Source of the DNA: Epiperipatus broadwayi
Lineage: Eukaryota; Onychophora; Udeonychophora; Euonychophora; Peripatidae
Direction: 5' to 3'
NCBI GenBank assembly: GCA_028023455.1
Contig: JAQFVV010000049.1
Coordinates: forward strand, 7,222,855-7,286,854
Length of the DNA stretch: 64,000 nt
Shown: positions 13,797 to 27,259 of the stretch, piece after piece
How the letters are laid out: every line of letters begins with the position of its first letter
Numbering within the stretch: position 1 is the first letter of the stretch
Program-made: the position numbers and the translations under genes
Notes under the pieces: model-generated
Told to the model about the DNA's origin: nothing
What the model saw: only the letters and a program-made list of their open reading frames with translations
The model's database searches: none

Positions 13797-14440
13797 CACC
13801 TGTATTTATAATATATAGGGTATATGAGCACAGACTTTCACATGACCCATCACTCTCCACTATATCTCATAACACTGATACCCTTGAACACATATATGTC
13901 AAAAAGATAAATAATCACCAATATACATATTTCATGCTAAACCAGCAATCATCAGTTTGTCAAGATTATCATCTCTATACATATATGAAATAAGTGCTCA
14001 GATATATATTAAGATAGCCAATCTTCATACTTTAACAGACAGGCTTCAATCCACTCCACACTCCAACTCTTCAACCATCCATTCAAATGAAAATCTGATG
14101 GTGGAACATAAAAGGCCACCCTGCGACTAAGATTCTTGTCACACTCATGTTGGCCTAAAGTCAATCTGACCCCTCATGTACAGGACATAATTCATTTAAT
14201 ACATATATGAGGGATGGGCAGACATCTCTACTATGTAGTAACTGAAATATAGACTTATTATATACCTATATTAATATATGTAATATATAGGGTATATGAA
14301 CATAGACTTTCACATGACTCATCACTCTCCTCTATATCTCATAACACTGATACACTTGAAAACACATATGTCAAAAAGATAAATAATCACCAATATACGT
14401 ATTTCATGCTAAACCAGCAATCATCAGTTTGTTCAGATAC
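13797..14440 (-). repeat. Composite repeat with terminal direct repeats and tRNA-like boxes
   Basis: Two copies of a unit of about 160 bp (13815-13975 and 14285-14440) flank a non-repeated core of about 310 bp. Read on the minus strand, the unit ends in a tRNA-like promoter: a GAGATAGTGTGGA-type box A and, in the better 53-kb copies, GAGTTCAAATCCC as box B. The same arrangement recurs at 53176-53893, and a single unit stands alone at 54250-54465. It has no coding capacity; the 68-codon frame across it is a repeat shadow. It could be a SINE dimer or a small terminal-repeat retroelement. Confidence 0.75.
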
Positions 14441-17400
14441 TATATTTAATCATCAAGTTGAAAAGCTTATATTAAATTATCAGTAGAAAACTTAAAAAAT
14501 TATTGAAACAATTTATATTTATTTATATTAAATAGTAATTTACATGTTTAATTTTAGACTATATGTATAAGACCTTATTATTAGTTAGATAATCAAAGAT
14601 TAAATATCCTTTATAATGGATGATGTTATTTTTTAATTTATTCTCATTTTTTATAAAATAATATCTACCATGTAATTGATAATTTGAATGGTGTCCTATA
14701 GTTTAGTATGATGGTAGGGTGATATATTGAGAAATCATATCTTATCTCTACCTCTTCTGTGGTTCAATGTTCTTATAAAATATTGAGCATTAAACAATTT
14801 CTTTATTTTATATATATTGTTGAAAGTATTTATTTATTAGGGATAAAATATATGCAATAAATTATATGAGATGTAAATTTAGTCTTTGATTCTTAATAAA
14901 TTTTAAGACTCATTTTTATTAAATAATTATACTATTTACTTCTCTTTTCATCAAATAATGTAATCTTAACAACTCATTATAATCGAATATTATGAAAAAA
15001 TAAAAATTGAAGTTCAAAATTTTATAATGCATGTTTTTGATAGATCATTTCCAGAATCATAGTGCTGGTTAAAATTTAGCAGTTAGAGCTATGCTTATGT
15101 ATGGATGGAATTTGATATAAAAATGAAGTTTAATATGTAAATGTAACATTTAAATGGTACATTTTTTTTGGCAATGGAATACATAAATTATTTCTGATAA
15201 TAGAATGTGGATACCTTGCAATTTTCCAAGTCTCTATTTATTTTCCTGTCATCTCTTTAAGCACAGATTGTTCTCATATTGGTTGGGGTGAAAAGGTGAC
15301 CCATAGTGAGGTTGTCTTCCATTGTCGAAAAAATGGAACATTTTAATACCACTTTTACATATTAAGCCTCATTTACACATCAAGCTATATTCCTATATAG
15401 GCATAGTTCTAACTGGTGAACTTAAAAAAACACTATGATTCTGGTAGTGACCTGCCAAAACTGTGCTTCAATTTTTACCTTTTCATAATACCAATTATAA
15501 CAAGGTTCATTCTTGGTTACTTTTTTTAAAAAATATTTTTGTTTTTTAAACAGCGCCTTCATTTTTAAAAGGTTTTCTACACAGTTTAGTTTAAGAGCAA
15601 AATCTCAAATTCAAGATCTAAATATTTATGATTTGATTTCCTGCTGAGAAAAGTAAAATAAAAATCCACAGTTGGTCATTATTTAGAACTGTTAGGCTCA
15701 AACTGCCATTAATTACTCAAATGTTAAATGATTTTTCAAACAGATGTTCATAATTTTTTTCATAATTTACTAACATACATAATGATATCACATGAAACTA
15801 CGTTTTACACACCGGATGTGTAAATTCAATTCTCAGATGCAAATTCATATGATAATAGCAAAAGTCACTTCCCATTATGTAAGCATGAGTAATTAATAAT
15901 TAATAATATAGTAGTTCTGACCTGACTTCTAGATTTGTTTCAACTATTGTTCTTTTACATTAAAGAATGCACTATCACTATCCAAAAGCCTTCTTTTATT
16001 TCTAATATTCTTTTAAGTTAATACTTTGTGTTAAGAATTTGAATATAAGAACATCTCTTGCTATCTATAATTGACATGACTGTAACTGCAATGCCTTTAG
16101 TTATGAGATAACTGCAGATACTTTTTATGTTTTGTAAAGATAGTATATACTGATAAAATAACTCAATGATTTACTGAATTGGACTAATAGCAATAATACA
16201 CATTTCTAGGAGTTCTTTTTTAAGTAAAGCAATAGAAAGATTCTAGTTGGAAAATCAATTTGATGTAATTTTTTGGTCATCTCTTACTATCTCATACTTT
16301 TATACATTTTTCACATTCTGATAGATAAGCAATTCTAGACCTAAAGATTCATATTTTACATATTAACTCTATCACTTTTAATGAACTAACTTTTTACAAA
16401 CTTCCTGGAAATACCATTCAATTTCTTTAATTATTAATACCTATTACAATCTTAAAAAAGCAAAGATAGAAAGATCCAAAATAAATGGTTAAAGATGATT
16501 TTTATAACCACTACACAGATTAATCAATGAAACACTAAATATGTCTGTGTGCGTATATATATATAAAACATTCTGCTTTTTTTATTTGTAATTTTTGACA
16601 TTAAATAATGTTATCTTTTAACTTCTGCAAGCAACTTAACTTTTTAAGAAGATTTCATACTTTGTCATAATACAGCTCTTCATTGAATTCTGATCTGTTT
16701 CTTCATATTGAAAGCCCACATAACATCCTTTGAAAATTTTGAAAGTATATGTTACCCCATGTCACGTTTTTTTGAATTTCTTAATACATATCTTGAAATA
16801 TATGAATTAAAATATCTGAAACATGATATAATAATCTCTATCCTGATAAATGATCAATAATCATTAATATCTTTATCTAAAGTGGATAGTTTCAAATATG
16901 TGATTGCAGAAAAATTGACAATTATAGATCAAATTGTAATATATATATATATTATAACCCCCACGGCCCATAATATCCCTGGTTTAGCCACATTAGTATA
17001 AGAATAGAGCATATAATAGAGTACAAATAAAATAAATAGTGTAAACATGAATATAAAAACAGAGTGGGCTGATTGTGATGAGCATGATTATATGAGTAAA
17101 GCATGAATAGGAGAGGTTACAGTACACTAAAGACATTACAGTACATTGATCTTAAATCCCATCATACTAACATTATATAAAGCACATGGATTAAGCTAAC
17201 TTTCAATATAGGGATAGATAGTGATATGAAGAGACATGTTTAACTTGCAATTACATAAGATGAGTAATAATCAGGAAGATATCTATTTAGGAAATGATCA
17301 TGAAATTAACAAAATAAAATGAATGACAAATGAATAAAGATGTAGAAGTTTAAAAAGTTAATGAAAAGCAAATAATAATTAACTAACATAAATGAATAAT

Positions 17401-20400
17401 GAATAGACCTAAGAATGAAAAGAAGAAAAAAAGGATGTGTTAAGGTAATCAATAGTTAATTTTGCATTGAAATAGGGATCAATGAAGAATGGATAAATTA
17501 TGCTGGTGTAATAAAATAAGATAATGACAGAACTAAAATAAAAATATGAGTGAACTATTACAACAAGGTTGATGACGATGAATGGGATCCTGAAACATTA
17601 AATTGATAGTAATAAAATAAAATCAAGGGGTTTTAAGTTTAAATAATCAAAGAAGTAGGTTAAAATCTTTGGGATTTTGATTAATCAATAAAAACAAAAA
17701 GAATAAAGAGAAGAGACTAAGGTAATGTATATCCAATGATTAAGAAATAAAATCTAACAAACAAAATCAATGTTTAAAATTATTAATCAATAATTTCTCA
17801 GCATTTATATGTCTTTAGAATTCAATGATTTCATAATGTATATCTGGATCAGAAAGAGGGATTTTATGGCTATCCAAATATAAAAAAAATTAAGATAAAT
17901 TATATTACAAAAGGGCATTACTAAATGATATCTAATTCTTTTCATTAATATCAATAAAAACAAACTCTACACTTTATAATAACTCAACAAATCCATAATA
18001 ATTATGTAAACATAATAATCATGTTAACCATTAGATAATCTTAAAATATTTTGATCACAATTGCAACAACAATAATAACATCATCTAAGAATAATTTAAA
18101 TTTGACATCTTCGATCAGTATGACTAAGGTCAGTGAATGATTGTATCTTACAATTTATTGGGATATTATTCTTTAAAGTCAAATAGTCAGTTTTTAAGCG
18201 ATCACTTCAAAATAGCATCTTTGCATAATATCAACAATATTTTAATCAAACAATAGTGAAATTTTATATGCTCTAAATCTAAGAGTTTAGTAAAATTTAT
18301 TAATATGTTGAACATATAATAAAATTAATAATATTGAGTAGTGATGATAGCAATAGTAATAATAATAATATGGATAGTGTTTAGCAATAAGGTTACTGAC
18401 AACTTACTAAATTTCAAAATGAATTTTATTTACATTAATATTTACATATTCAAAATAAAATATATCTTTTATCAAAATTATCAAAGGGAAATTTTATTTA
18501 AAAAATTTTTTTTTTATTACCATGACTCTAATACATAAGAATATCTCCTTAAATCACAAATCAAAATGATCGTATATCATTACATTTTACAGTATTATCA
18601 TTATTTGCACACATTCTTTTAATTTACTTCTTTCTAGATTATTACAAATTTGTTAAATTTTGTTTACCACATATAGGTTTATTAAATTTTTGTACCAAAA
18701 TTATGTGTATAAGTATGGTAATCACAAGGACACTATTTAATAAATGGCAGGCTGGCACTACTTGATACTAGGCACTTTTAAAATGATGAATATTCCTTAA
18801 GGCATCGATAATTATGCTTATTTCATGACATTAATAGGATTATGTCACTTCCAATTCTATTTATCTAAGATGTTAGACTGATAATGTAATTCAAACACCC
18901 CCCCGCCCCCCAAAAAAATCAGTATTATGGTAAATCTACCTTTAGTTACCTAATATCCTATTATAAAACTTTTCTATAACATGATTGAAAATTTTAGTTT
19001 ACTAATACTTAATCAAGAATAGCAAACAATAAATATGGTATGTACATTTGATATTACTTTGAGCTGCTAATAAACTGATATAATAATATAGTATTATAAA
19101 TTAATAATTAACAAAGATATTAGTATTTGTTATCAATTCTTACCTCTATTTGGCACACTTATAGGAATACGAGAAAAAAGGGGCAGCAAATCCCTTATTT
19201 AAGAAATTACACAAAATTCTTTGTAACAGTATAGGCCTTAATTAGCTCAAAAGTCCTGGGCCTCTGTGCAATTTACCCATGATAATGACTTCACACTTTC
19301 ACAGAGGGTTAAAGAAAGAAGTATGTCTCTCATGAGATGATACAGATATAAAAACAAATAAACATAACAACACATCATGTCATGATTATCTAACATGGCA
19401 ACAATATCTCACAAATAAACGACATCTACATCTTAAGTGTGAATGCTAAACAAATGGAATATAATCATCAATTAATATGTGGAAATTAAAGTAGTAATTC
19501 TTGATTTGAAAGCAATTCCCAATGGGTAATAACTATCAGTAGTCTCTATTCACATAATACAATACATAAGAAAATATTAAATATGCCTAGATTCAATCAA
19601 AATTGAATTTTACCTTCCATGCTCTTTTAATAATGGCAACTTTACTAAAACAACAACAAAAATGACATAATAAAGTTTAAAATTTTATCTTAAATGATTT
19701 TACCTTCCTTGTGATCAGTTTTTAATAAAAATATACAACTAAATATAAATGTTACTTTGGATCTCTTTTGTTTTATGAGCAAGTCAACTGCTGAACATGT
19801 ATGAATATTAAATACACATAAGATTATAATAAAATACACAACAAATAAAAAAATATTATTAAATAAGTTTGCTTCATATTTCTTCTCTGAAAAAAGAAAA
19901 ACTTGAATGTAACAATTCAAATTGCAGGATTATTTTGAAGACCTTGTAATGTTCTTTGCTTTTTAATAATATCATAATTATTTTGCATTTCTCATTGCAT
20001 TTTTCCTCCATAAATATCATGATTAAACTATTTATTCCTTCCTGTGATTACACCAATTGAATTATAGAAAGGCATCAACTTCCACTTTTAACTTCGAATA
20101 CATAATAAGCGTGGAAGATTATCTTCTGTAATATCATCATTAGAAATTTTAGTACTTATCACAAATATTTGTAAATATCCATCTCCAATCTTTTAATAGA
20201 ATCATAATAGTCTGGAGGTTTTAAATAAACATTTATTAATCAACCATTATTAATCATAGAGGAATTTTCAAAATCATTACCAATTACAATCTCTCCTTTT
20301 TTTTAAACTTTTAACAGTTTTAAACTGGAAGAAAATACAATGCCCAAGATAAATGTTGATTTAAAATATTATTGCAATATTAATTATATAATTTGAAGGT

Positions 20401-21970
20401 ATAATCCAGCTATCCAGTAAATATCCTATTGTAATTTTAAAATTCACAATGTTATTAATATAATGAATTACTAATTTGAAATTAAGATGAATTAAGATAA
20501 TATTATTTTATTTAATAATCATAACAATTCTACTACAATTAAGTAAAATGATATTGTTTTTCCTGTAAATTTAAGGTAATTTATGACATTTAATATTAAG
20601 AATTTCAGTAAATGTATTTCTGAGACTCTAGCATTAATAGTTTATTCATTCATAATTAATGAAATTTAGACTGGTATGAGTTGTTATCATTACTAATTTT
20701 AAACAATAAAATAATTTAATTATTTTCTGTGTATTCTATAAATTCTGTAATGTTAAGTAGAAATTAATGGCATATACTTGTAGTTTAAAATAGCATTCCA
20801 TTTTAATAAAAACATTTTATACATGTACCAGGAGAATTATTTAGCAATTCATAGTTCGCTTGTAATTTTTAATTCATAGTTCGCTTGTAATTTTCTCCTA
20901 TTAAGAAAATTCCAAAACTACTTCCTATCATAATTTTAAATTCATAATAGCAACATTTGTTACATATTTTTTGGTTGTTATAGATAAAACAATTATAAAG
21001 TAATTTACAAAAATTAATGCTTACGAATTTCTTGAACAGTTATAGTTTAACTTAACCTTGGTATCCATTTTCTTGCTACAATCTTGATCTTATTTGTGAA
21101 CTCCAGTTTTCAAATGATCAGTTAATGGTTATAATGCATCTTTCATGGATGAAGGGTATTTTAAAATTTACTCCATGCTTTAACAACAATAAATAATTTA
21201 TACTTTTCACTATAGAAAATAATAAATTTTAAATAATTGATATACTTTAAATAATAGATAAATTTCATTGACAGTCAGAAATGATCTCCATGTTTATTTA
21301 AAAATAATTTCTCCTTACAAGTTTTTACTAGCTAATTTATAAACCTCTTAGCCAAGGGGCTGATAGTAAATCAATAAACCAATCAGATTCTTTATTATCA
21401 GTAGAAATATTTTCCTAAAATTAGAAAATCTCCACCTTTTAACCTTGATTATAATTAATCTTTTTTTTTACTATATTTCAGAATATGGTAAAAAAAAACT
21501 CAATTACTAATTATATTGTATAATGTAAAATAATTCTAATCTTAAGTTTATATGTAAACTATTATTTAACAATAAAAATATTAAAGCAATTGTATATTTT
21601 ATTCAAAGTAAGGTTAGATTATTATATCATAGATATTGAAACTAATTTATCTGTCAAATCATATGTGAGCATGTCTACACCCAACCTGGCAAAGCTGACA
21701 CATATATTGAACAGCCTGATTATTTCCTATCCTAGAGAGATTTATCTACTAAGTTTTCCTATTGTCATCAAATAAAATTAATAGCCATTAGACCACATCA
21801 CTGACTTAAACAACAGTTTAAATTATTAAGGTTACATTTGTTTAAAATTTAAAATTTTAATTAACGGATTGATAAAATATAACTTGATGAACATGATGTC
21901 CAACTATAAGGTTACAATATATATATATATTTAAAGATTTTTATAAAACCTATACATGTAAATATTAAAA
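14441..21970. other. Long AT-rich stretch without recognisable genes
   Basis: Nothing codes convincingly here; frames at 18341-18538 and 19690-19920 are low-complexity. Visible texture: a purine-rich + strand at about 17000-17750; a C-rich run at 18897-18910; a sequence at 16828-16892 shared with 22095-22160; a tandem duplication of about 25 bp containing TTCATAGTTCGCTTG at about 20845-20896; and a possible transposon terminus with CTCTGTG words at about 19230-19310 that I could not assign. Confidence 0.5.
20845..20896 (+). repeat. Short tandem duplication
   Basis: The block AATTCATAGTTCGCTTG followed by TAATTTT is present twice in a row. A local slippage or duplication product. Confidence 0.75.
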
Positions 21971-21971
21971 T

Positions 21972-22085
21972 GGAATGGAAATTTAAGTGTAATAATCTAG
22001 ATTAATATATTATCTATAATGCAACAAGGCCGTCACCAATTAAAATTTGCCATGCTAGCTGAAACCATGTGAATTAATAATCATA
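21972..22085 (+). repeat. Direct repeat flanking a mariner-class remnant, left copy
   Basis: This copy pairs with about 22572-22682. Shared words include GTGTAATAA, ATCTATAAT and ATGCTAGC. The two copies sit on either side of the transposase tail at 22190-22530, which suggests an older repeat pair into which, or next to which, that transposon inserted. Confidence 0.6.
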
Positions 22086-22189
22086 ATAAGTTATGATAAT
22101 CTCTAGCCTCATAAATGATTAGTAATAATTATTAATATATTTATCTAAAATAGATATTATAAAAGTCATAAATGTGGGAAGTATATATA

Positions 22190-22530
22190 GGATGATTCAT
22201 AAATTTTCATACATAAAAAAAATAAACAATTTTTTTATGAAAACCATTTCATATATATATTATGCTTTACATGGCAGCCATTGTTTTGAAACACATTTCA
22301 ATATGTGTCTGCCACTGCTGATGAACTCATATCAGCACAGTTGAAGTTATCCTTGCACTGGCATTGGTGGTGTATTTCCTAAGATGATTTATGTTTCATA
22401 TATTTTCCTGATATACCAGAGCCTTCAGGTGTCCCCAAAAATAAAAATCAAGTGAGTGAGATCTAAAATCAGGGAGGCCATGAGACCAATCAAAGCATAG
22501 GGATGCATGGAAACTTGTGGTCCACCCTAT
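22190..22530 (-). pseudogene. Mariner/IS630-class transposase, C-terminal remnant
   Basis: Read on the minus strand, the frame contains SHSLDFYFWGHLKALVYQEN. This corresponds to the SPDLTPLDFFxWGxLKxxVY block that carries the third catalytic Asp of IS630/Tc1/mariner-type DDE transposases. In the same frame after one stop comes QWQTHIEMCFKTMAAM, matching the family's RRIxxCIxxNGGHFEH tail with the last residues degraded. The outer edge near 22190 (GATGATTCATAAATTTTC) could be the terminal repeat. No N-terminal helix-turn-helix is present, so this is a truncated dead copy. Confidence 0.65.
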
Positions 22531-22571
22531 ATAAAGAATTCTTATATTGTTTTAGATGTAGACTTTATAAT

Positions 22572-22682
22572 ATAATGAGAATTTATGTGTAATAACCTAA
22601 ACTAATATTTCATCTATAATTAGCCAACCAGTCATTAAAATTTATCATGCTAGCCCAATCCATGCCAACTAATAACCACAAC
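22572..22682 (+). repeat. Direct repeat flanking a mariner-class remnant, right copy
   Basis: Diverged partner of 21972-22085, with the same order of shared words and scattered substitutions. Confidence 0.6.
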
Positions 22683-25600
22683 ACTACTTGCCCATTTTTA
22701 GCTTAGCATAAATCAGACAATAATCCATATTAATTGGTGATTGCCTAATTATATCATAGCTGAACTTTAATTTAAACTATTTCATGGAATTAGGCATTAT
22801 ATTTCAATGTTCACACAGACATAGCATATAAACAACAGTTATTTTAAATAATATAATTATGAAATTATTAAGACAACAATAAATTAATAATCACAAAGAG
22901 ATTTTTTTTTCTCTCTTAAAATTGATAAACTAACAATTCATAATCTTTTTACATGGATCTGGACAATTTTTATGGAACTTAATTATCAATCATATATATC
23001 ATATCAATTTCCTTTTTGTATGAATTTACTATTAAGTGTTATCAAATAAATAAAAAAATCCTGAAAGTATTATTCATTCACCACCTACATAGTTCATACA
23101 TTGTTCAATCAATATAAATGAAAATAAGAGTAAGTATATGTGTTTAAAATTTTTCATTCTTTGTTTTTTCAGCAATATTTAGACAAAACATAAACAAGTT
23201 AAGAAGAAACATATATATTTTTATTACAATCGATTGAGTAGTTTAACAATTTCTGACTTTCACTGGCATATACACACAAGTAAACATTTAATGATATAAC
23301 ATTAAATTTTAAACTAAGTAAATTTTCTTTCTAAATTTTGTATAAACAAAGAAGCCTAATTAGACAAATAAATCAATAATTAAAATTACCATCAATCTAA
23401 TGTTGACAAATATTGTTTAAAATAAAATTTAAACAAATTAAAAATAGGAATAATAAACTTTTTATTTCTCATACCGAGTAGAAAAATTATAATTCCCTTT
23501 TGAAAGTTATTTTGATAATCAAATGGAAATTAAATGTGAAATTGTCATTAAATACAAAATTAATTTACATTTTTCTGTATTTGTTTCACACCAGAAATTT
23601 TATGCAAATAATCTTATTTCATTCATCTTCATTAAAAAAATGTTTCAAAGCGCATAAATAATTGACAAGTCAAAAACTAGAAATGTTACTACAACTTAAT
23701 TATTAATTTAATGAAAAAATACAAATTAAAATTGCATAATGTCTGCATTAGAACAACTTTAAATATTAAAAAATAATAATAGAAACAAAAATTGTTTTAT
23801 TACAATTGCTTTTTATCTTTTGTCCGCCGAAGTTACGATTAAAATGTAAAAAAAAAAAACCTCAACCACGTTTACACGTGTTTCAGTAACGTGGCACTTC
23901 CTCTGTAGAAGTAAAAATGAATCATATTTCAACATTTTTTTTTATATTATTGGCTCCATGACACCCATCTAAACAATCCACATTGTCAAAAGTATTTCTT
24001 TAAAATTTCCTTTACCAACAAACACAATTATTCAACTAGGAATGGATAACTGAAATAAGTTAAATTGTTTTAGAAATTCTATTCTGGACAACTTGAAAAG
24101 CTGTTCCAACTCGATCATGTTAAAAAAGAACAGACTAAGATATAAATTATCATATTATGAAACATTTTTGTTTTTCCCCTAAATATCATCACATCATCTT
24201 AATTTATGATATTTAAGTTGTTGAATTTTTTTAATAAAAAAATTATCAGAAATTCATAAGAAGTTTGAGATCTGGCAGTTAAAGAACTGAAGTCATAGTC
24301 CACAAATCTTGGGCTTCAGAGTCTATTCTTCTAGGACTGCACTAAATTGCATAGTAAACACCACTGGGCCTTTAATCCACATATTTAATAACAAAATATA
24401 TATTTAAAAAATCTGCAACTTTATATACAGGTAGAAAGGTATATTTTTATCCATAATCAAGAATGCTAAACCAGCCAATATTTGTTGGTTGATCCTTTTT
24501 TTAACATCATTCACATTCTGACAAAAATATTGCTTATAAAATTATACCTTATTTCGTTTTAAGTATTTACTGAATTGGCATTTTCAGAAAAAAAATATTA
24601 AAACCAAAAAGTATAAATTCTTAAACTAATGAATACTTTAATTAATGTTTTTATTACTTTCTTCACATAATCCTGATTTCAAAATCGTTTAAATCAGCAC
24701 AATAAAAAAATGTTATATTTTTAATTTTGTTTTTATTTCATTATAAATGTTCACATTTAATAAACATTGAAATCAGATTCTAATATTGTATTTCCCCCCC
24801 AGAAAATAAGTAGATTGTGGGGTCATTTTATTAAAAGCAAATAGTAGTTAATATTTATAAAAAGTGTGAGTAACTGCGGCCTAGATAACAGTGTATTTTG
24901 ATTAAGATAATCATTAAAACATTACAAATTTTAGTGAATTCTGATGTTTAAGAGCTATATTTTATTAAAAGAAGTTGATTTGCATCATTAATTACCATTT
25001 TCAATAAATTAGAATAACATAATATTAATTAGAAGTTGTTTTACAAGTTTGCTATGTCATATTATTATTATAATCATATACTTTATGCATCCAGGCAGAT
25101 TTATATAGACTACTTTATATTCAGTTCAAAGTAAAATATTCTGGATTACATTTCATTAACATTCCTCAAAGTGTAAGATCATCCTAATTACAGAAAAAAA
25201 GGAAAAGCAATAAAAGAAAGAGAAAAAAAATGATAAAGAAGTTTTGAATGAATTTAAAAATCAACCTGAAAAATACAAATATGTCCACATCTATCATATG
25301 ATGTGTTTGTAATTTGTTTATTTGATATGTCCATACATATCATATGCTTAATCTTAAGTCAGTTTAGTTGACATATTTTGATATTGTTTTAATTTCCTTT
25401 AAGGAAAACTTGAAGTATTTCAAATAATAAAGTTTAACATTTTGACTTATTGTAATTCTTTATTGTATTTTACTTTCAAATATAACTTCCTACAAAAGCA
25501 ATTGATACTTTCCATTTTAGAATATTTTGAGAAAGCCCTTATATGATAAACAGGGTCTGTCTCTCTAATAAGAAAACATAATATGTATTGTAAAATACAT

Positions 25601-26110
25601 TTAAGTCTATTATTAATATATTTCAAATGTTCAATTCAATGAACATGTAGCTTTGCAATAGTAGATTTTTTAGTATATCAAATAAAAAAACATTGATTAA
25701 TCTTATGATCTGGTCATTATATTTTTTGAATCTTAAGAAACATTCTTAAATTAAAAAATTCTAGTGCTTCTAAGTTACAACTATTTTTATATATAATTAT
25801 TTGCCTTTATTATATTACCATAATGAAATACTTAACCTTTTAAGTGGTTGTGTAGAAACAACACATTGAAATATATTGTGTCTTAATATCTAAGTCTCTC
25901 TTACTATTTAAAAAGCTGACAAGATGTTTCAGTTATTTTACAGCATAAGATTTTAAATCATACAGTCCAAAAAATGCTGATTTGTTTTCTTCTATTACTG
26001 GTTGTTAAAATATTTGAACTTTTTGCATGTCAAGACTGATTCCAGCTTCATGTAATTGTGTACAAATTTCATAGTCCAGTTATAGAAATAAAAACATATT
26101 TAAAGTCACT
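22683..26110. other. AT-rich intergenic DNA
   Basis: No coding signal. It holds the CpG-containing hairpin at about 23820-23906 and a repeat-family fragment at 24247-24380 related to 13015-13100. Otherwise featureless. Confidence 0.5.
23820..23906 (-). repeat. CpG-containing hairpin segment, foldback-type repeat end
   Basis: In DNA almost free of CG dinucleotides this short stretch contains several (GTCCGCCG, CCACGTT, ACACGTG, TAACGTGG). On the minus strand a CACG ... CGTG hairpin follows GAAA. A weak AGT/ACT stem precedes the GAAA, and a CAGAGGA word stands where the other copies have CTGANGA. It resembles the foldback modules at 34.3, 44.7, 45.4 and 59.9 kb but is more degraded. Confidence 0.4.
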
Positions 26111-26114
26111 TCAC

Positions 26115-26175
26115 CAGGGTCAGCAACCTGAAGCCACATGCAGCTTTTTCAATGTATAATTACAGCTCCTTTTAA
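26115..26175 (+). mobile_element. Isolated hAT transposon terminus
   Basis: CAGGGTCAGCAACCTG, then a GCCACATGCAGC word, is very close to the 5' ends of many hAT (Charlie-like) elements (CAGGGGTCGGCAACCTGCGGC type). No matching inverted end was found within the next few kilobases and no transposase follows, so this is a fragment or a highly diverged non-autonomous copy. Confidence 0.55.
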
Positions 26176-26897
26176 GTTAGTAAATAATATACGTATAACA
26201 AAATAAAATTGTAAATCTAAGTAAAAGTTAATTCATAAACTTCATTAATATTTTTAAAGACTTTTTAATTTCACATCACTTCACTATCAGAATAAAAACA
26301 AAACTAAATAATAATACTTGAATATATCACTTCAAGAAAACCATACCAAACTAACCTAGCAAAGGCAGAATTTATCACTTTAATGGATGGTGCATAAGGA
26401 GTCATGTCATATTATTGTAATATTTCAGGAGTATCTTCAGATAGTTTCATCCATGGTCCTTATGGTTTCATCTAAAAATATAACCTGTGGAGATATCTTA
26501 TGATAGAAAGGCAAATTTAAAATCAAAGACATGAACCATAACAATGGCAAAGTGAACAGTCATGTCATCTTGAATGGTAGCTTTATAATATTTGTATTTA
26601 CTCATGTTTAGTTCATTAAATATTATAGTGTGCAAAAGAAAAATATTGAGTCAAACTTCTTTTAGTATTGAGCATAATATTTAATATAGCTAAAATAAAG
26701 AGAAAAGTAAGACAAGAAAATTGAAAATTTAGAAGTGAATGGACTGAATCCCAAGCAGTTGTTGCAAATTTAACTGGATTCCCAGTGTGTTTAATATGTT
26801 AAGAAAAGTTTTTTAATAACTAAAAATCAAATGTACAAAGGTTGTATCTTTATTCCTATGCTGTCAAAAGAATGTGTGCTGGTATAAAGGTTATTTA
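26176..26897. other. AT-rich DNA between hAT end and LTR retroelement
   Basis: No gene seen. It may include internal sequence of the hAT fragment, but nothing codes. Confidence 0.4.
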
Positions 26898-26948
26898 ATG
26901 TATATAAAATAATTTTGTCGTAAAAAAATTATTAAAACAAAAAAAATC
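26898..26948 (+). repeat. 51-bp exact copy of LTR positions 28-78
   Basis: Identical to 29329-29379, containing TATATAAAATAATTTTGTCG and a poly-A-rich tail ending AATC. After AATC the two copies diverge completely. This looks like an LTR fragment joined by deletion or template switching to the internal ORF region. Confidence 0.85.
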
Positions 26949-27259
26949 AAGAGATCGCAGAAGTAGATTTTGTCAAAGAAAATAAGGAAGTTGAGGTCAT
27001 GAAAGAGATAGTAGAGTCATATAATTGTAAATATAGTAGTTTGGAAATAGAAATTAAATTAGAATCAGATAGCATTGCTACAGAGAAAGTAGAAACCTAT
27101 GTAGATCAAAAACCAGAAGATAGCGTTAAGCATAGTAGTTTGGAAATAAAATTAATCAAGATAGAAAATAAAAATAAAAAGGTGAAAGCAAACGTTCGTA
27201 TTCATTTTAGACGGAGATTTAAAATGAAGAGAAAGAATAGAAAAAATATTCACGGTTAG
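26936..27259 (+). CDS. Lys/Glu-rich basic ORF of the retroelement
   Basis: The frame is open from 26936; the first ATG is at 26999 (86 codons). If the reading frame is the tail of a longer protein, the upstream codons (EIAEVDFVKENKEVEV) belong to it too. The protein is highly charged, with a duplicated SSLEI motif (SSLEIEIKLES, SSLEIKLIKIEN) about 27 residues apart and a strongly basic C-terminus (HFRRRFKMKRKNRKNIHG) suited to nucleic-acid binding or nuclear entry. I do not recognise the family. It could be the C-terminal tail of an integrase or another retroelement protein, cut off upstream by the junction at 26948. Position inside the element and complexity favour real coding; confidence is limited. 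Confidence 0.35.
   Translation, partial: NKKNQEIAEVDFVKENKEVEVMKEIVESYNCKYSSLEIEIKLESDSIATEKVETYVDQKPEDSVKHSSLEIKLIKIENKNKKVKANVRIHFRRRFKMKRKNRKNIHG

Noticed and set aside
13787-13993. 68-codon frame similar to the minus frame at 54274-54495
   Set aside because: The shared protein similarity comes from copies of a non-coding repeat; the frames are opposite in orientation to the tRNA-like promoter and interrupted in other copies.
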